A stretch of 14,077 bases of DNA from Chloroflexota bacterium (GTDB taxonomy: Bacteria > Chloroflexota > Dehalococcoidia > UBA1151): the NCBI GenBank assembly GCA_022561735.1, contig JADFQR010000005.1, positions 1 to 14,077 on the forward strand, written 5' to 3'. Positions 1 to 6,577 of the stretch are shown piece by piece. A program made the position numbers and the translations under genes. The notes below the pieces were generated by a model. That model was not told where the DNA came from. It made no database searches and saw only the letters and a list, made by a program, of their open reading frames with translations. Within the stretch, counting starts at the first letter, position 1; each line of letters begins with the position of its first letter.

Positions 1-625
1 GCAGCACCGCGGTATCAGCGCCTTCATCGCAGAGAAGGTGCCGGGTTTCACCGCGGGCCGTGACCTGAACAAGCTCGGGTACCGCGGCGTGGACACCTCC
101 GAGCTGATTTTCCAGGATTACAGGATTTCGGCAGATCGGCTGGTCGGCGGTGAAGAGGGCAAGGGTTTCTACCACGTGATGGAGGCGTTGGAGACGGGGC
201 GCATCAACATCGCCGCCCGTGCTGTCGGGGTCGCCACCGGCGCGTTTGAGCTGGCCATCAAGTACGCACAGGAACGCGAGACCTTCGGCAAGAAGATCGC
301 CGAGCGCCAGACGATCCAGAACATGCTGGCGGACATGGCGACCAAGATCCACGCCGCGAGACTCATGACCTACGACGCGGCAGCAAAAAAAGACAGCGGG
401 GCACGGATCGACCTCGAAGCGGGGATGGCCAAGTTGTACGCATCCGAGATCTGCGCCGAAGTGACGATGGACGCGATGCGTATCCACGGCGGTTACGGGT
501 ACATCAAGGACCTGCCGCTTGAGCGGTTCTACCGCGACGCGCCGCTGATGATTATCGGCGAGGGCACCTCGGAGATTCAGCGCCTGGTGATCGCACGAAA
601 CCTGCTCAAGCGGTACGCGATCTGA
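1..625 (+). CDS. Acyl-CoA dehydrogenase, C-terminal part (5' end outside window)
   Basis: This is the C-terminal ~208 residues of a flavin-dependent acyl-CoA dehydrogenase, which introduces an alpha-beta double bond into an acyl-CoA thioester and passes electrons to ETF. The frame is open from base 2 (QHRGISAFIAEKVPGF), which is the family's middle beta-domain, so the gene starts upstream of the window. The C-terminal helical domain follows, with ERETFGKKIAERQTIQNMLA and the MRIHGGYGYIKDLPLERFYRDA signature. Near the end is IGEGTSEIQR; its first Glu sits where the catalytic base lies in short- and medium-chain members. The family assignment is strong. Substrate chain length cannot be told. 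A truncated hemoglobin gene follows in the same direction. Confidence 0.93.
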   Translation, partial: QHRGISAFIAEKVPGFTAGRDLNKLGYRGVDTSELIFQDYRISADRLVGGEEGKGFYHVMEALETGRINIAARAVGVATGAFELAIKYAQERETFGKKIAERQTIQNMLADMATKIHAARLMTYDAAAKKDSGARIDLEAGMAKLYASEICAEVTMDAMRIHGGYGYIKDLPLERFYRDAPLMIIGEGTSEIQRLVIARNLLKRYAI

Positions 626-710
626 TGGGCCGGCGATGCGGTGTTCCCTTGTGGCTGTTCCCGGTTTCACCTGGGGTTTCGCCGGGGATTCGATCTGGAG
701 CGCGGCCCGG

Positions 711-1223
711 ATGACCAACGGGCCAGGGGGGCCGGGAGGACCCGCTAAAAAACCGGACCCGGACGGGCGGCGACCCGCTGCGCAGGACTTGCCCATTCTG
801 AATACGGGCCCGGGCGGCGGGCCAACGCTGGGCGGCCCCGGCACGCGACGGCGTTTGTTCGAGGCGCTGGGCGGGCGCGACAACATCGAAAAAGTGGTTG
901 ACCGATTTTACGATCGGATCGATGGAGACCCGGAGTTGCGGCCGGTGTTCCCGGCAAACATGGTGGTGGGCCGCGCTCGTCAGAAGCTGTTCCTTGAGGA
1001 GTGGCTCGGGGGAGAGCCGCGTTACTCAAGCGAGATCGGCCCCTGGCAATTACGCCGCCGGCACGCGCCGTTCCGGGTAACAGAGTCCGGCGCTGCCAGG
1101 TGGATAGATCACATGGAGGGCGCACTCCGTGATTGCGGCGCCCCGGACGATCTTGCATCCGAGATAGCGTCACTGCTGCGCCCGGTCGCATTCCGCATGG
1201 TCAATACGCCTGATTCTGAGTAG
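711..1223 (+). CDS. Group II truncated hemoglobin (trHbO/GlbO-like) with Pro/Gly-rich N-terminal extension
   Basis: Small heme globin of the 2-over-2 fold, a cytoplasmic family that binds O2/NO and is linked to detoxification or peroxidase-like activity. The globin domain starts at LFEALGG (about residue 49 from this start) and runs to the C-terminus. By comparison with M. tuberculosis trHbO, B10 is Tyr67 (RFYDRID), CD1 is Phe80 (LRPVFP), the proximal F8 His is His118 (RRRHAPFRV) and G8 is Trp131 (ARWIDHM). The WLGG loop is also typical. About 45 residues rich in Pro and Gly precede the domain. The ATG at 711 was chosen because GGAG lies 10 bases upstream; an in-frame ATG at 636 would add 25 residues. 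The acyl-CoA dehydrogenase ends 85 bases upstream. Confidence 0.88.
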   Translation: MTNGPGGPGGPAKKPDPDGRRPAAQDLPILNTGPGGGPTLGGPGTRRRLFEALGGRDNIEKVVDRFYDRIDGDPELRPVFPANMVVGRARQKLFLEEWLGGEPRYSSEIGPWQLRRRHAPFRVTESGAARWIDHMEGALRDCGAPDDLASEIASLLRPVAFRMVNTPDSE

Positions 1224-1397
1224 ACGCCGGGCGTATGCGATGCCCCGCGCGGACCTGTTGATCCTAGCGTCGGCATTGATTACGGGTGATTACGGGTCCG
1301 GCCGCGGTAAGCTGCGCTCCCATCAGCGTGACGCGGGATCTGAACCGGGTTCTCTTGTCGCTGCTTTACCTTGTCGCCGTTTTACGGGAGGCTGGAA

Positions 1398-2318
1398 GTG
1401 GACCAGGGATTCAGTGGAGCCGGATTCGCCGTGCCGCAGGTTTTTCCGGACGGCAACATCGATCTTGCGGTCATCCGGGACGTCTCGGTACGTGCTGAAC
1501 AGATGGGCTACGACAGCCTCTGGGTGCAGGAACGGATCATCGGCACGAGCCAGAGCCTGGAACCGCTGGCCCTGCTGTCCTATCTCGCCGCCGTGACGGA
1601 GAAGGTGCGTCTCGGCGTATCGGTCCTTGTCCTCCCGCTCCGTAGCCCGCCGCAACTGGCGAAAACGCTGGCGACCATAGACGTACTGTCCGGCGGGCGG
1701 TTAACCGTTGGCATTGGACTGGGAGGTGGCGACGCGAACGCCGAGGCGTACGGCATGAAGCCCGGACGCAGGGTTCGGCGGTTCATGGAGGCGTTGAGTG
1801 TGATTGACGCTCTGTGGAAGGACGAATTCGCGGAGTTTGAGGGTGAGATTTACAGCCTGTCCGGCACGCCGATGGCGCCGAAACCCGTCCAGAAACCACG
1901 GCCCCCTGTATGGTTCGGCGCTCGGGCGGAGCCGGCCATCCGGCGTGCCGCTAAATACGGCGATGGCTGGATGGGGCCCGGCTCTTCCAGCGCCGACGAT
2001 TTCAAGGAGAGTGTCGGGGTCCTGAGGAGTGCGCTGGAAGCCGAGGGAAAGGATTTCACGAACTTCCCGGTATCGAAAAGGGTGTACGTCGCCATCGACG
2101 ACGACGCCGACCGCGCCGAGCGACGGCTTACCGACTGGTTCGGGCACCATTACGGGAACCGGGAGATGGCGGCCCGGGTATCGATCTGGGGGCCCGCCGA
2201 TCACTGTTACGAACAGATAGACGCCATCATTGACGCCGGGGCCGAGCATCTGCTTCTGAACCCGGTGTTCGATTACGACGAGCACCTGGACGCTCTGCAG
2301 CGCTACACACGTCCTTGA
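1398..2318 (+). CDS. LLM-class (luciferase-like, F420/FMN-dependent) oxidoreductase
   Basis: A 306-residue TIM-barrel enzyme of the bacterial luciferase-like superfamily, whose members move hydride with F420 or FMN. Visible family motifs are AEQMGYDSLWVQE (residues 33-45), LATIDVLSGGRLTVGIGLGG (91-110), the PPVWFGA strand (169-175) and AAKYGDGWMG (184-193). It resembles the F420-dependent branch, but the cofactor cannot be fixed by eye and the substrate is unknown. The GTG start at 1398 is supported by GGGAGG six bases upstream; a TTG at 1371 in the same frame lacks such a site. An aldo/keto reductase gene follows 108 bases downstream in the same direction, so co-transcription is possible. 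Confidence 0.9.
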   Translation: MDQGFSGAGFAVPQVFPDGNIDLAVIRDVSVRAEQMGYDSLWVQERIIGTSQSLEPLALLSYLAAVTEKVRLGVSVLVLPLRSPPQLAKTLATIDVLSGGRLTVGIGLGGGDANAEAYGMKPGRRVRRFMEALSVIDALWKDEFAEFEGEIYSLSGTPMAPKPVQKPRPPVWFGARAEPAIRRAAKYGDGWMGPGSSSADDFKESVGVLRSALEAEGKDFTNFPVSKRVYVAIDDDADRAERRLTDWFGHHYGNREMAARVSIWGPADHCYEQIDAIIDAGAEHLLLNPVFDYDEHLDALQRYTRP

Positions 2319-2319
2319 G

Positions 2320-2358
2320 GCTGATCTCGCGGGCAGCCGAGATGTCTCAGCGCATTTT
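2320..2358 (+). terminator. Weak hairpin between the LLM and aldo/keto reductase genes
   Basis: Just after the LLM stop codon, GCTGA-TCTCG (2320-2329) can pair with CGAGA (2338-2342) and, across a four-base bulge, TCAGC (2347-2351). Four Ts follow at 2355-2358. The stem is short and bulged and the T-run is poor, so this is at best a leaky terminator or a processing hairpin. Confidence 0.25.
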
Positions 2359-2426
2359 CCGGATTCTTCAAATCAGATAACCGCTTAACGAACGACGGCC
2401 AGACGCGCCAGGCACGGAGCAAGAGC

Positions 2427-3419
2427 ATGAAGTACCGACCGTACGGGAATACCGGCCTTGAGATATCTGAGATCGTGTTCGGCGCCGGCGCCGTGGGCGG
2501 CATCCTGATCAACGCCGACGATGAAACGCGCCGCACCGCCATACGCACGGCGCTGGATCGCGGCATCAACTGGATAGACACTGCTGCCTCTTACGGTAAT
2601 GGCCTGTCGGAGAAGGCGCTCGGGTGGCTTCTGAAAGAGATCCCGCAGGAAGAGCAGCCCTACCTCTCCACCAAGTTCAGCGTCGACCCCGAAAAAGGTG
2701 ACATACCGGGCCAGATTGAGCGTTCGATGCACGAAAGCCTGGAGCGGCTCCAGCGGGACAGTGTGGACGTGTTCCAGCTGCACAACCGTGTCTCCGAGGA
2801 GCGCGGCTGGTTTCCGGGGTCGGTAGCGCTGGATGACGTTCTTGGCGCTGACGGGGTGGCCGATGGCCTGCAGCGGCTGGTCGACCAGGGATTGACGCGA
2901 TTCGTGGGGTTCACCGCGACAGGTGAGAGGTCAGCGCTTCACAGGGTGATTGAAAGCGAGCGATTCAACTCGGCGCAGGTCTACTACAACCTGCTGAACC
3001 CGAGTGCCGGCCGCGCCGTGCCTTCTGGCTGGTCGGCGTACGACTTCGGGAACCTGATCGACAAATGCGCAGAACACGGTGTTGCCGTCATGAACATCCG
3101 CGTCCTCGCTGCGGGGGTGATCGCCACCGATGTGCGGCACGGCCGGGAGTCTCCGGTTGCTCCCGGCGCGGATGTTGCGGCAGACGAAGCACGGACCCGG
3201 ATGATCGTCGATGCGGTCGGTGATAGCCGCGGCACCCGCGCGCAGGTCGCCATACGCTACGCGCTCTCCAACCCGAACGTTTCCGGCGTCCTGGTCGGCA
3301 TGGCGGAACTCGATCACCTGGAGCAGGCGCTGGGCGCTCAGGAGATGGGTCCGCTGCCCGAGGAGGTACTTGACGCCATCCATGCCCTGGTGGCGACAGA
3401 CTTCGGGCAACTCGCTTAA
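2427..3419 (+). CDS. Aldo/keto reductase family oxidoreductase
   Basis: A 330-residue NADPH-dependent (alpha/beta)8-barrel reductase of carbonyl compounds. The N-terminus MKYRPYGNTGLEISEIVFG is the classic family opening. The catalytic tetrad can be placed: Asp51 and Tyr56 in NWIDTAASYGNG, Lys83 in YLSTKFS and His119 in DVFQLHNR. Near the C-terminus, TRAQVAIRYALSNPNVSGVLVGM matches the segment leading into the cofactor-binding end of the barrel. The ATG at 2427 has GGAG seven bases upstream. It lies 108 bases after the LLM gene on the same strand. An insertion at about residues 121-145 (GWFPGSVALDDV region) lengthens the loop after the catalytic His, as in AKRs annotated as L-galactose or D-threo-aldose dehydrogenase-like. 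The actual substrate is unknown. Confidence 0.92.
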   Translation: MKYRPYGNTGLEISEIVFGAGAVGGILINADDETRRTAIRTALDRGINWIDTAASYGNGLSEKALGWLLKEIPQEEQPYLSTKFSVDPEKGDIPGQIERSMHESLERLQRDSVDVFQLHNRVSEERGWFPGSVALDDVLGADGVADGLQRLVDQGLTRFVGFTATGERSALHRVIESERFNSAQVYYNLLNPSAGRAVPSGWSAYDFGNLIDKCAEHGVAVMNIRVLAAGVIATDVRHGRESPVAPGADVAADEARTRMIVDAVGDSRGTRAQVAIRYALSNPNVSGVLVGMAELDHLEQALGAQEMGPLPEEVLDAIHALVATDFGQLA

Positions 3420-3511
3420 TCCGGCGGACTATCGCCTTCGTGCGGACCGGGTCGCGAAAGTGCAGGGGTCTGCACGGGAAAGCACTCAAACCGGAGAAAT
3501 AATTCGAACGC

Positions 3512-3553
3512 AAAAAGGGGCGGCTTGCGCATGAAGCGCTGGCCGCCCCCTTT
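3512..3553. terminator. Bidirectional intrinsic terminator between convergent genes
   Basis: Perfect 8-bp stem GGGGCGGC (3517-3524) with GCCGCCCC (3542-3549), and an inner GCGC/GCGC stem (3527-3530 with 3536-3539) closing an ATGAA loop. Five As lie on the left (3512-3516), reading as a U-run for leftward transcripts. TTT lies at 3551-3553 for rightward transcripts. It sits between the rightward aldo/keto reductase and the leftward zinc-ribbon gene, as expected for a shared terminator. Confidence 0.85.
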
Positions 3554-3574
3554 CTGGTCAGATACGGGAGCCCG

Positions 3575-3718
3575 CTAGGAGGCCTTCCCGATCTTGAACA
3601 GCGTCGTGCTGCAGGTGCCGCACTTGCCTTTAGTAGCCGGGCGGCCATTCTTCATCGTCACCTGCTCGGCGGCGTTCATCTCGCGCATCGTTCGACACTT
3701 CATGCAGTATGCGTCCAT
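3575..3718 (-). CDS. Small zinc-ribbon protein, DUF5679-like (47 aa)
   Basis: Reading leftward from the ATG at 3718, the frame encodes 47 residues starting MDAYCMKCRTMREMNAAEQV and ending at TAG (3577-3575). It has two CxxC knuckles, Cys5/Cys8 (YCMKC) and Cys33/Cys36 (KCGTC). Between them is VTMKNGRPATKG, and the tail is TTLFKIGKAS. This Y-C-x-K-C ... TMKNGRPA-x-KG-x-C-x-x-C ... F-x-IG layout is what I recall for DUF5679, a family of single zinc-ribbon proteins with no assigned function. A strong ribosome-binding site, GGAGGA on the minus strand (TCCTCC at 3724-3729), lies five bases from the start. The gene ends just before the shared terminator, so it looks like a complete single-gene unit. 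Confidence 0.85.
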   Translation of the reverse strand: MDAYCMKCRTMREMNAAEQVTMKNGRPATKGKCGTCSTTLFKIGKAS

Positions 3719-3791
3719 GTGCTTCCTCCAAATATCACTCGTCTCCGGGGACCGTCCGCCGAAGCTAACCTAGCTTTACCGTAACATCAGA

Positions 3792-3818
3792 TCTCCAAAG
3801 CTGGAATAGCTTTGGGGA
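3792..3818. repeat. Hairpin-forming inverted repeat, CCAAAGCT-ggaat-AGCTTTGG core
   Basis: CCAAAGCT (3795-3802) and AGCTTTGG (3808-3815) are perfect 8-bp inverted repeats around a five-base loop. Three more pairs (one of them G-T) extend the stem to 11 bp (3792-3818). No T-run follows on either strand, so it does not look like a terminator. On the minus strand it lies about 75 bases upstream of the zinc-ribbon start codon, in the promoter or leader region. Confidence 0.75.
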
Positions 3819-3878
3819 AAGTGGGGCTCCGGAAGGGGCCGTAAACGTGCCGAAATCAGACATTCTCGGGCGCTTTGC

Positions 3879-3969
3879 CCCCGGTTTTTACGATTGGAGG
3901 TGGGTTGTTTCACCCTTGAGTGAGATTGGGACCCCCGATTTACGTTTACCCCAATCGTAAGCACCGGGG
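3879..3969. repeat. 19-bp inverted repeat pair with 53-base spacer
   Basis: Positions 3879-3897 (CCCCGGTTTTTACGATTGG) match the reverse complement of 3951-3969 at 17 of 19 positions, with TTACGATTGG perfect for 10 bp. The TTACGATTG core occurs again at 3988-3996, so it is a repeated motif and not a single chance dyad. No coding frame is evident between the arms. Confidence 0.8.
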
Positions 3970-3987
3970 ATACACGCTGGGGGATTC

Positions 3988-4008
3988 TTACGATTGATTC
4001 CATCGTAA
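3988..4008. promoter_or_regulatory. 21-bp near-palindrome TTACGAT-N7-ATCGTAA (candidate operator)
   Basis: TTACGAT (3988-3994) and ATCGTAA (4002-4008) are perfect 7-bp inverted half-sites with seven bases between their inner edges. Their outer edges span two helical turns, as for a typical dimeric regulator site. It lies about 125 bases before the hydrolase start. Which protein would bind is unknown; no regulator gene adjoins it. Confidence 0.45.
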
Positions 4009-4132
4009 CGAGACGCAGACGCCAAAGCAGCGCGATCTCGATGTCGTGACGGGGGCGCTTCCGGCCCGGGGCTCGTGTATCCGGGAGGCCGGCAAAACAA
4101 CCTCACCGAACGTTCAGGAGGCCGGGACACTT

Positions 4133-4921
4133 ATGCCGGAGATCAGGCTTAAAAGCGCAACCCTTGAGTACGAGAGTGAAGGGAGCGGGCCGGCGCTCGT
4201 ATTCGCGCACGGCGCAGGTGGAAACCGTCTTTCATGGTGGCAGCAGGTCCCGGCGTTTCGCGACAGGTACACCTGTATCACCTTCAGTCACCCGGGATTC
4301 GGGAGCTCCACATGGAACGGAGACTCCGCCGAACAGGTCGAATACTCGACGGTGTTGTCCGAGTTGCTGGACAAACTTGAGATAGACCGGGTCGCGCTGG
4401 TGGCGCAGTCGATGGGCGGATGGACCTGTCTCCCGCTTGCGGTTCAGCAGCCGAAACGAGTTGCCGCACTGCTGATGGCGTCAACCCCGGGGAACCTGCG
4501 CACGCCGGAGATAGACGAGGCCCGTGAGTCAAATCGTGATCGGTTGGAAGGTCTTCGGTTGGCCTGGGAGGAACGGCGGCCGGGTAGCTACAACCCCGCG
4601 GTCGGTGAGCGTTGTCTTCGAGAACAACCGTCGCTCCATTACCTGTATTCAGCGATACAGGGCCTGAACCCCCCTCGATCATTCCTCCCCCGGCTGGATA
4701 TCGCAAAACGGGACATGGCCGGATACACAACTCCAACCTTGTATCTCACCGGCGACGAGGACGTTGTACTCCCGTCGCCCATGATCGAGGCGGCAGCGAA
4801 CGTCACCCCCGGAGCGCGACTGGAACGGGTTCCACGTACGGGACATTCGGTCTACTTTGAACGGCCTGACCTGTTCAATGCCGTGCTGTCCGAGTTTCTC
4901 CAGGACGTGTATCCGTCCTGA
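4133..4921 (+). CDS. Alpha/beta-fold hydrolase
   Basis: A 262-residue single-domain alpha/beta hydrolase, probably cytoplasmic since no signal peptide is seen. The oxyanion-side motif VFAHGAGG lies at residues 23-30 and the SHPGFGSS turn at 52-59. The nucleophile elbow AQSMGG places Ser93. Asp210 in LTGDEDVVLP and His238 in RTGHSVYFERP complete the triad. The family includes esterases, C-C bond hydrolases and related enzymes; the reaction here cannot be assigned. The ATG at 4133 has AGGAGG 11 bases upstream and begins the family's usual N-terminal strand (MPEIRLKSATLEYESEG). An upstream in-frame start at 4046 would add 29 residues unlike the family. The promoter probably lies in the repeat-rich region upstream. 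Confidence 0.92.
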   Translation: MPEIRLKSATLEYESEGSGPALVFAHGAGGNRLSWWQQVPAFRDRYTCITFSHPGFGSSTWNGDSAEQVEYSTVLSELLDKLEIDRVALVAQSMGGWTCLPLAVQQPKRVAALLMASTPGNLRTPEIDEARESNRDRLEGLRLAWEERRPGSYNPAVGERCLREQPSLHYLYSAIQGLNPPRSFLPRLDIAKRDMAGYTTPTLYLTGDEDVVLPSPMIEAAANVTPGARLERVPRTGHSVYFERPDLFNAVLSEFLQDVYPS

Positions 4922-5125
4922 ATCAACTGCTGACTTTCGCCAGCCCGGGGTCAGGTGGCGGACCAACGGCAAGCTGTGGATATCACCCGGAAACGGGAGG
5001 AGGGGCCTCCACTTTACCGACATTGCGATGTAGGGATGGCTGTCATTCAGTGCTCACCGCTCCATGCGACGATCATCCGTGTGACTGATGTGTTGTGAAT
5101 GACCGATGTGGTGTGACGCGATGGG

Positions 5126-6577
5126 ATGCAAATGGCCAACGAAGCAATACCACCGATGCGTGGGGAACTCAATCGAGAGTTGACGGGTTACGTACATCCG
5201 GCGAACGATCTTCGTGCATGCGTCGGTTATCGTTCGTTGATCGTATTGATTGGGGGTTGGGCCGGCGTAGCGTCGCGTGTCGCGTATCGTGTGTGTGCTG
5301 AAGTAGAGAACCCTGGCCCGAGTTGGACGGCAGCCGAGTTGATGTCCTTCGTCGAGGATTCGGCGGCCGGAGACGCCCCGGTCACGGTGGTGAGACGCGC
5401 CCGGGCAAACTGGGCGATAGCTCCGATTGGCCAGCGTCGGCCGGCCATCGCCCATCTACTCATAGATCGCGGCCCATCGCTCGCCTTTACCGGGTCGGAC
5501 CTCAAGAAGGTGTGTGTCGCAGCAGCCGCGATGACGGGCGCTATCTTCGAGGCCGAGATGCACAGCGCCCGGGATATGTTGATCCGTGAGCGAATGATTA
5601 CGCAGGACCTGTCAGAGCGCGTGATTGAAGCGGGAGAGTCCCAGGGTTGGCAGGAGTCAGCGCACCGGGAGTTGCAGTCCACTTTTGACTCGATAACGGA
5701 GCAAAAGCAGGAACTTGAAGAGGCCAACCGCTGGACCGAGGCCGCTCACGCGGAACTTCAAAACGCCTTTGACGAACTGAAGGTGGCCAATAACGCCAAG
5801 ACACGCTTCCTTGCAACCGTTTCACATGAACTGAAGACGCCGCTTACCAGCATCTCGGCCTTCACCGACATCCTCAAGCGAAACAGTTCAGGCAATCTGG
5901 GCGCCCGGGAGTTGAAACACCTTGATGTCGTGCGCCGCAACGTTCACCGCCTGAACCTGCTGATCACCGATCTGCTCGACCTGTCCAGGATCGATGCCGG
6001 CACGCTCGTGCTGGAACTGGATGATTTCCTTCTGTCTGATCTGATACGCGACATGTCGGCGATGTTCGATCCGATCCTTTCAAGACGCAATCAGCGACTG
6101 GAGGTTGAGGACGGAACTGAGAGCTTCTGGCTGACCGGGGACCGCAACCGGTTGGAGCAGATGATCACCAACCTGGTGACCAACGCTTCGAAATTCTCTC
6201 CGGAAGGCGCGCCGATCACCCTGAGGGCTGTCGTCACCGCACAAAAGTTGGAACTGACCGTCTCTGACCTCGGGGCCGGCATCCCGGAGGAGTCACAGGC
6301 GCGCATATTTGATGCGTTCTATCGCGTTGATAACGAACAGACGCGAAAAGTGCCCGGCACGGGAGTCGGCCTGTACATCACGGCATCGATCGTACGTCTT
6401 CACGGAGGCGAAATTTCGGTCGAAAGCCGGTCCGGACATGGCACAACGTTCCGGGCCATTTTGCCGGGGGTGATCGACGGACCGTCGGATCAGCACATGA
6501 TGCGCGAGGCGGCACGCTTGCTGGCCTTACAGGATCACCGATCCCGGCTTGAAGTATCGCATCGGGAAGCCGCCTGA
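5126..6577 (+). CDS. Sensor histidine kinase with GAF-like N-terminal domain (orphan)
   Basis: A 483-residue HisKA/HATPase_c kinase. The H-box ATVSHELKTPLTSISAFTDI places the phosphorylated His at 234. The N-box is NRLEQMITNLVTNASKFSP (341-359). The ATP-lid motifs are VSDLGAGIP (379-387) and GTGVGLYIT (411-419). Residues ~95-145 (AIAPIGQRRPAIAHLLIDRG to MTGAIFEAEM) resemble the second half of a GAF domain. Residues ~150-225 look like a helical coiled-coil linker. No convincing membrane segments are seen, so it is probably cytoplasmic. An in-frame stop at 5114-5116 limits the start to 5126 or 5132; neither has a clear ribosome-binding site. No response regulator gene lies in the window. The ~25-residue tail after the ATPase domain is unassigned. 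Confidence 0.92.
   Translation: MQMANEAIPPMRGELNRELTGYVHPANDLRACVGYRSLIVLIGGWAGVASRVAYRVCAEVENPGPSWTAAELMSFVEDSAAGDAPVTVVRRARANWAIAPIGQRRPAIAHLLIDRGPSLAFTGSDLKKVCVAAAAMTGAIFEAEMHSARDMLIRERMITQDLSERVIEAGESQGWQESAHRELQSTFDSITEQKQELEEANRWTEAAHAELQNAFDELKVANNAKTRFLATVSHELKTPLTSISAFTDILKRNSSGNLGARELKHLDVVRRNVHRLNLLITDLLDLSRIDAGTLVLELDDFLLSDLIRDMSAMFDPILSRRNQRLEVEDGTESFWLTGDRNRLEQMITNLVTNASKFSPEGAPITLRAVVTAQKLELTVSDLGAGIPEESQARIFDAFYRVDNEQTRKVPGTGVGLYITASIVRLHGGEISVESRSGHGTTFRAILPGVIDGPSDQHMMREAARLLALQDHRSRLEVSHREAA

Larger units (their letters stand above)
3719..4132. promoter_or_regulatory. Divergent intergenic region rich in inverted repeats and TTACG/CGTAA half-sites
   Basis: This 414-base gap between the leftward zinc-ribbon gene and the rightward hydrolase shows no convincing gene. 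It must hold the promoters of both neighbours. Visible structure, left to right: AAGCTA-acc-TAGCTT (3762-3776); TTACCGTAA (3776-3784); an 11-bp hairpin stem (3792-3802 with 3808-3818); GTAAACGT (3841-3848), inverted at 3942-3949; a 19-bp inverted pair with 17 matches (3879-3897 and 3951-3969); and a TTACGAT-N7-ATCGTAA palindrome (3988-4008). The TTACG/CGTAA core recurs far more than expected in DNA this GC-rich. This suggests operator sites or a small repeat element. Confidence 0.6.

Noticed and set aside
1701..2285. 194-residue minus-strand frame opposite the first LLM gene
   Set aside because: Same reason: the plus strand encodes a well-supported LLM enzyme and the antisense product has no recognisable motif.
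3792..3818. Intrinsic terminator
   Set aside because: The stem is strong but neither strand has a T-run after it, and it lies between divergent, not converging, genes.
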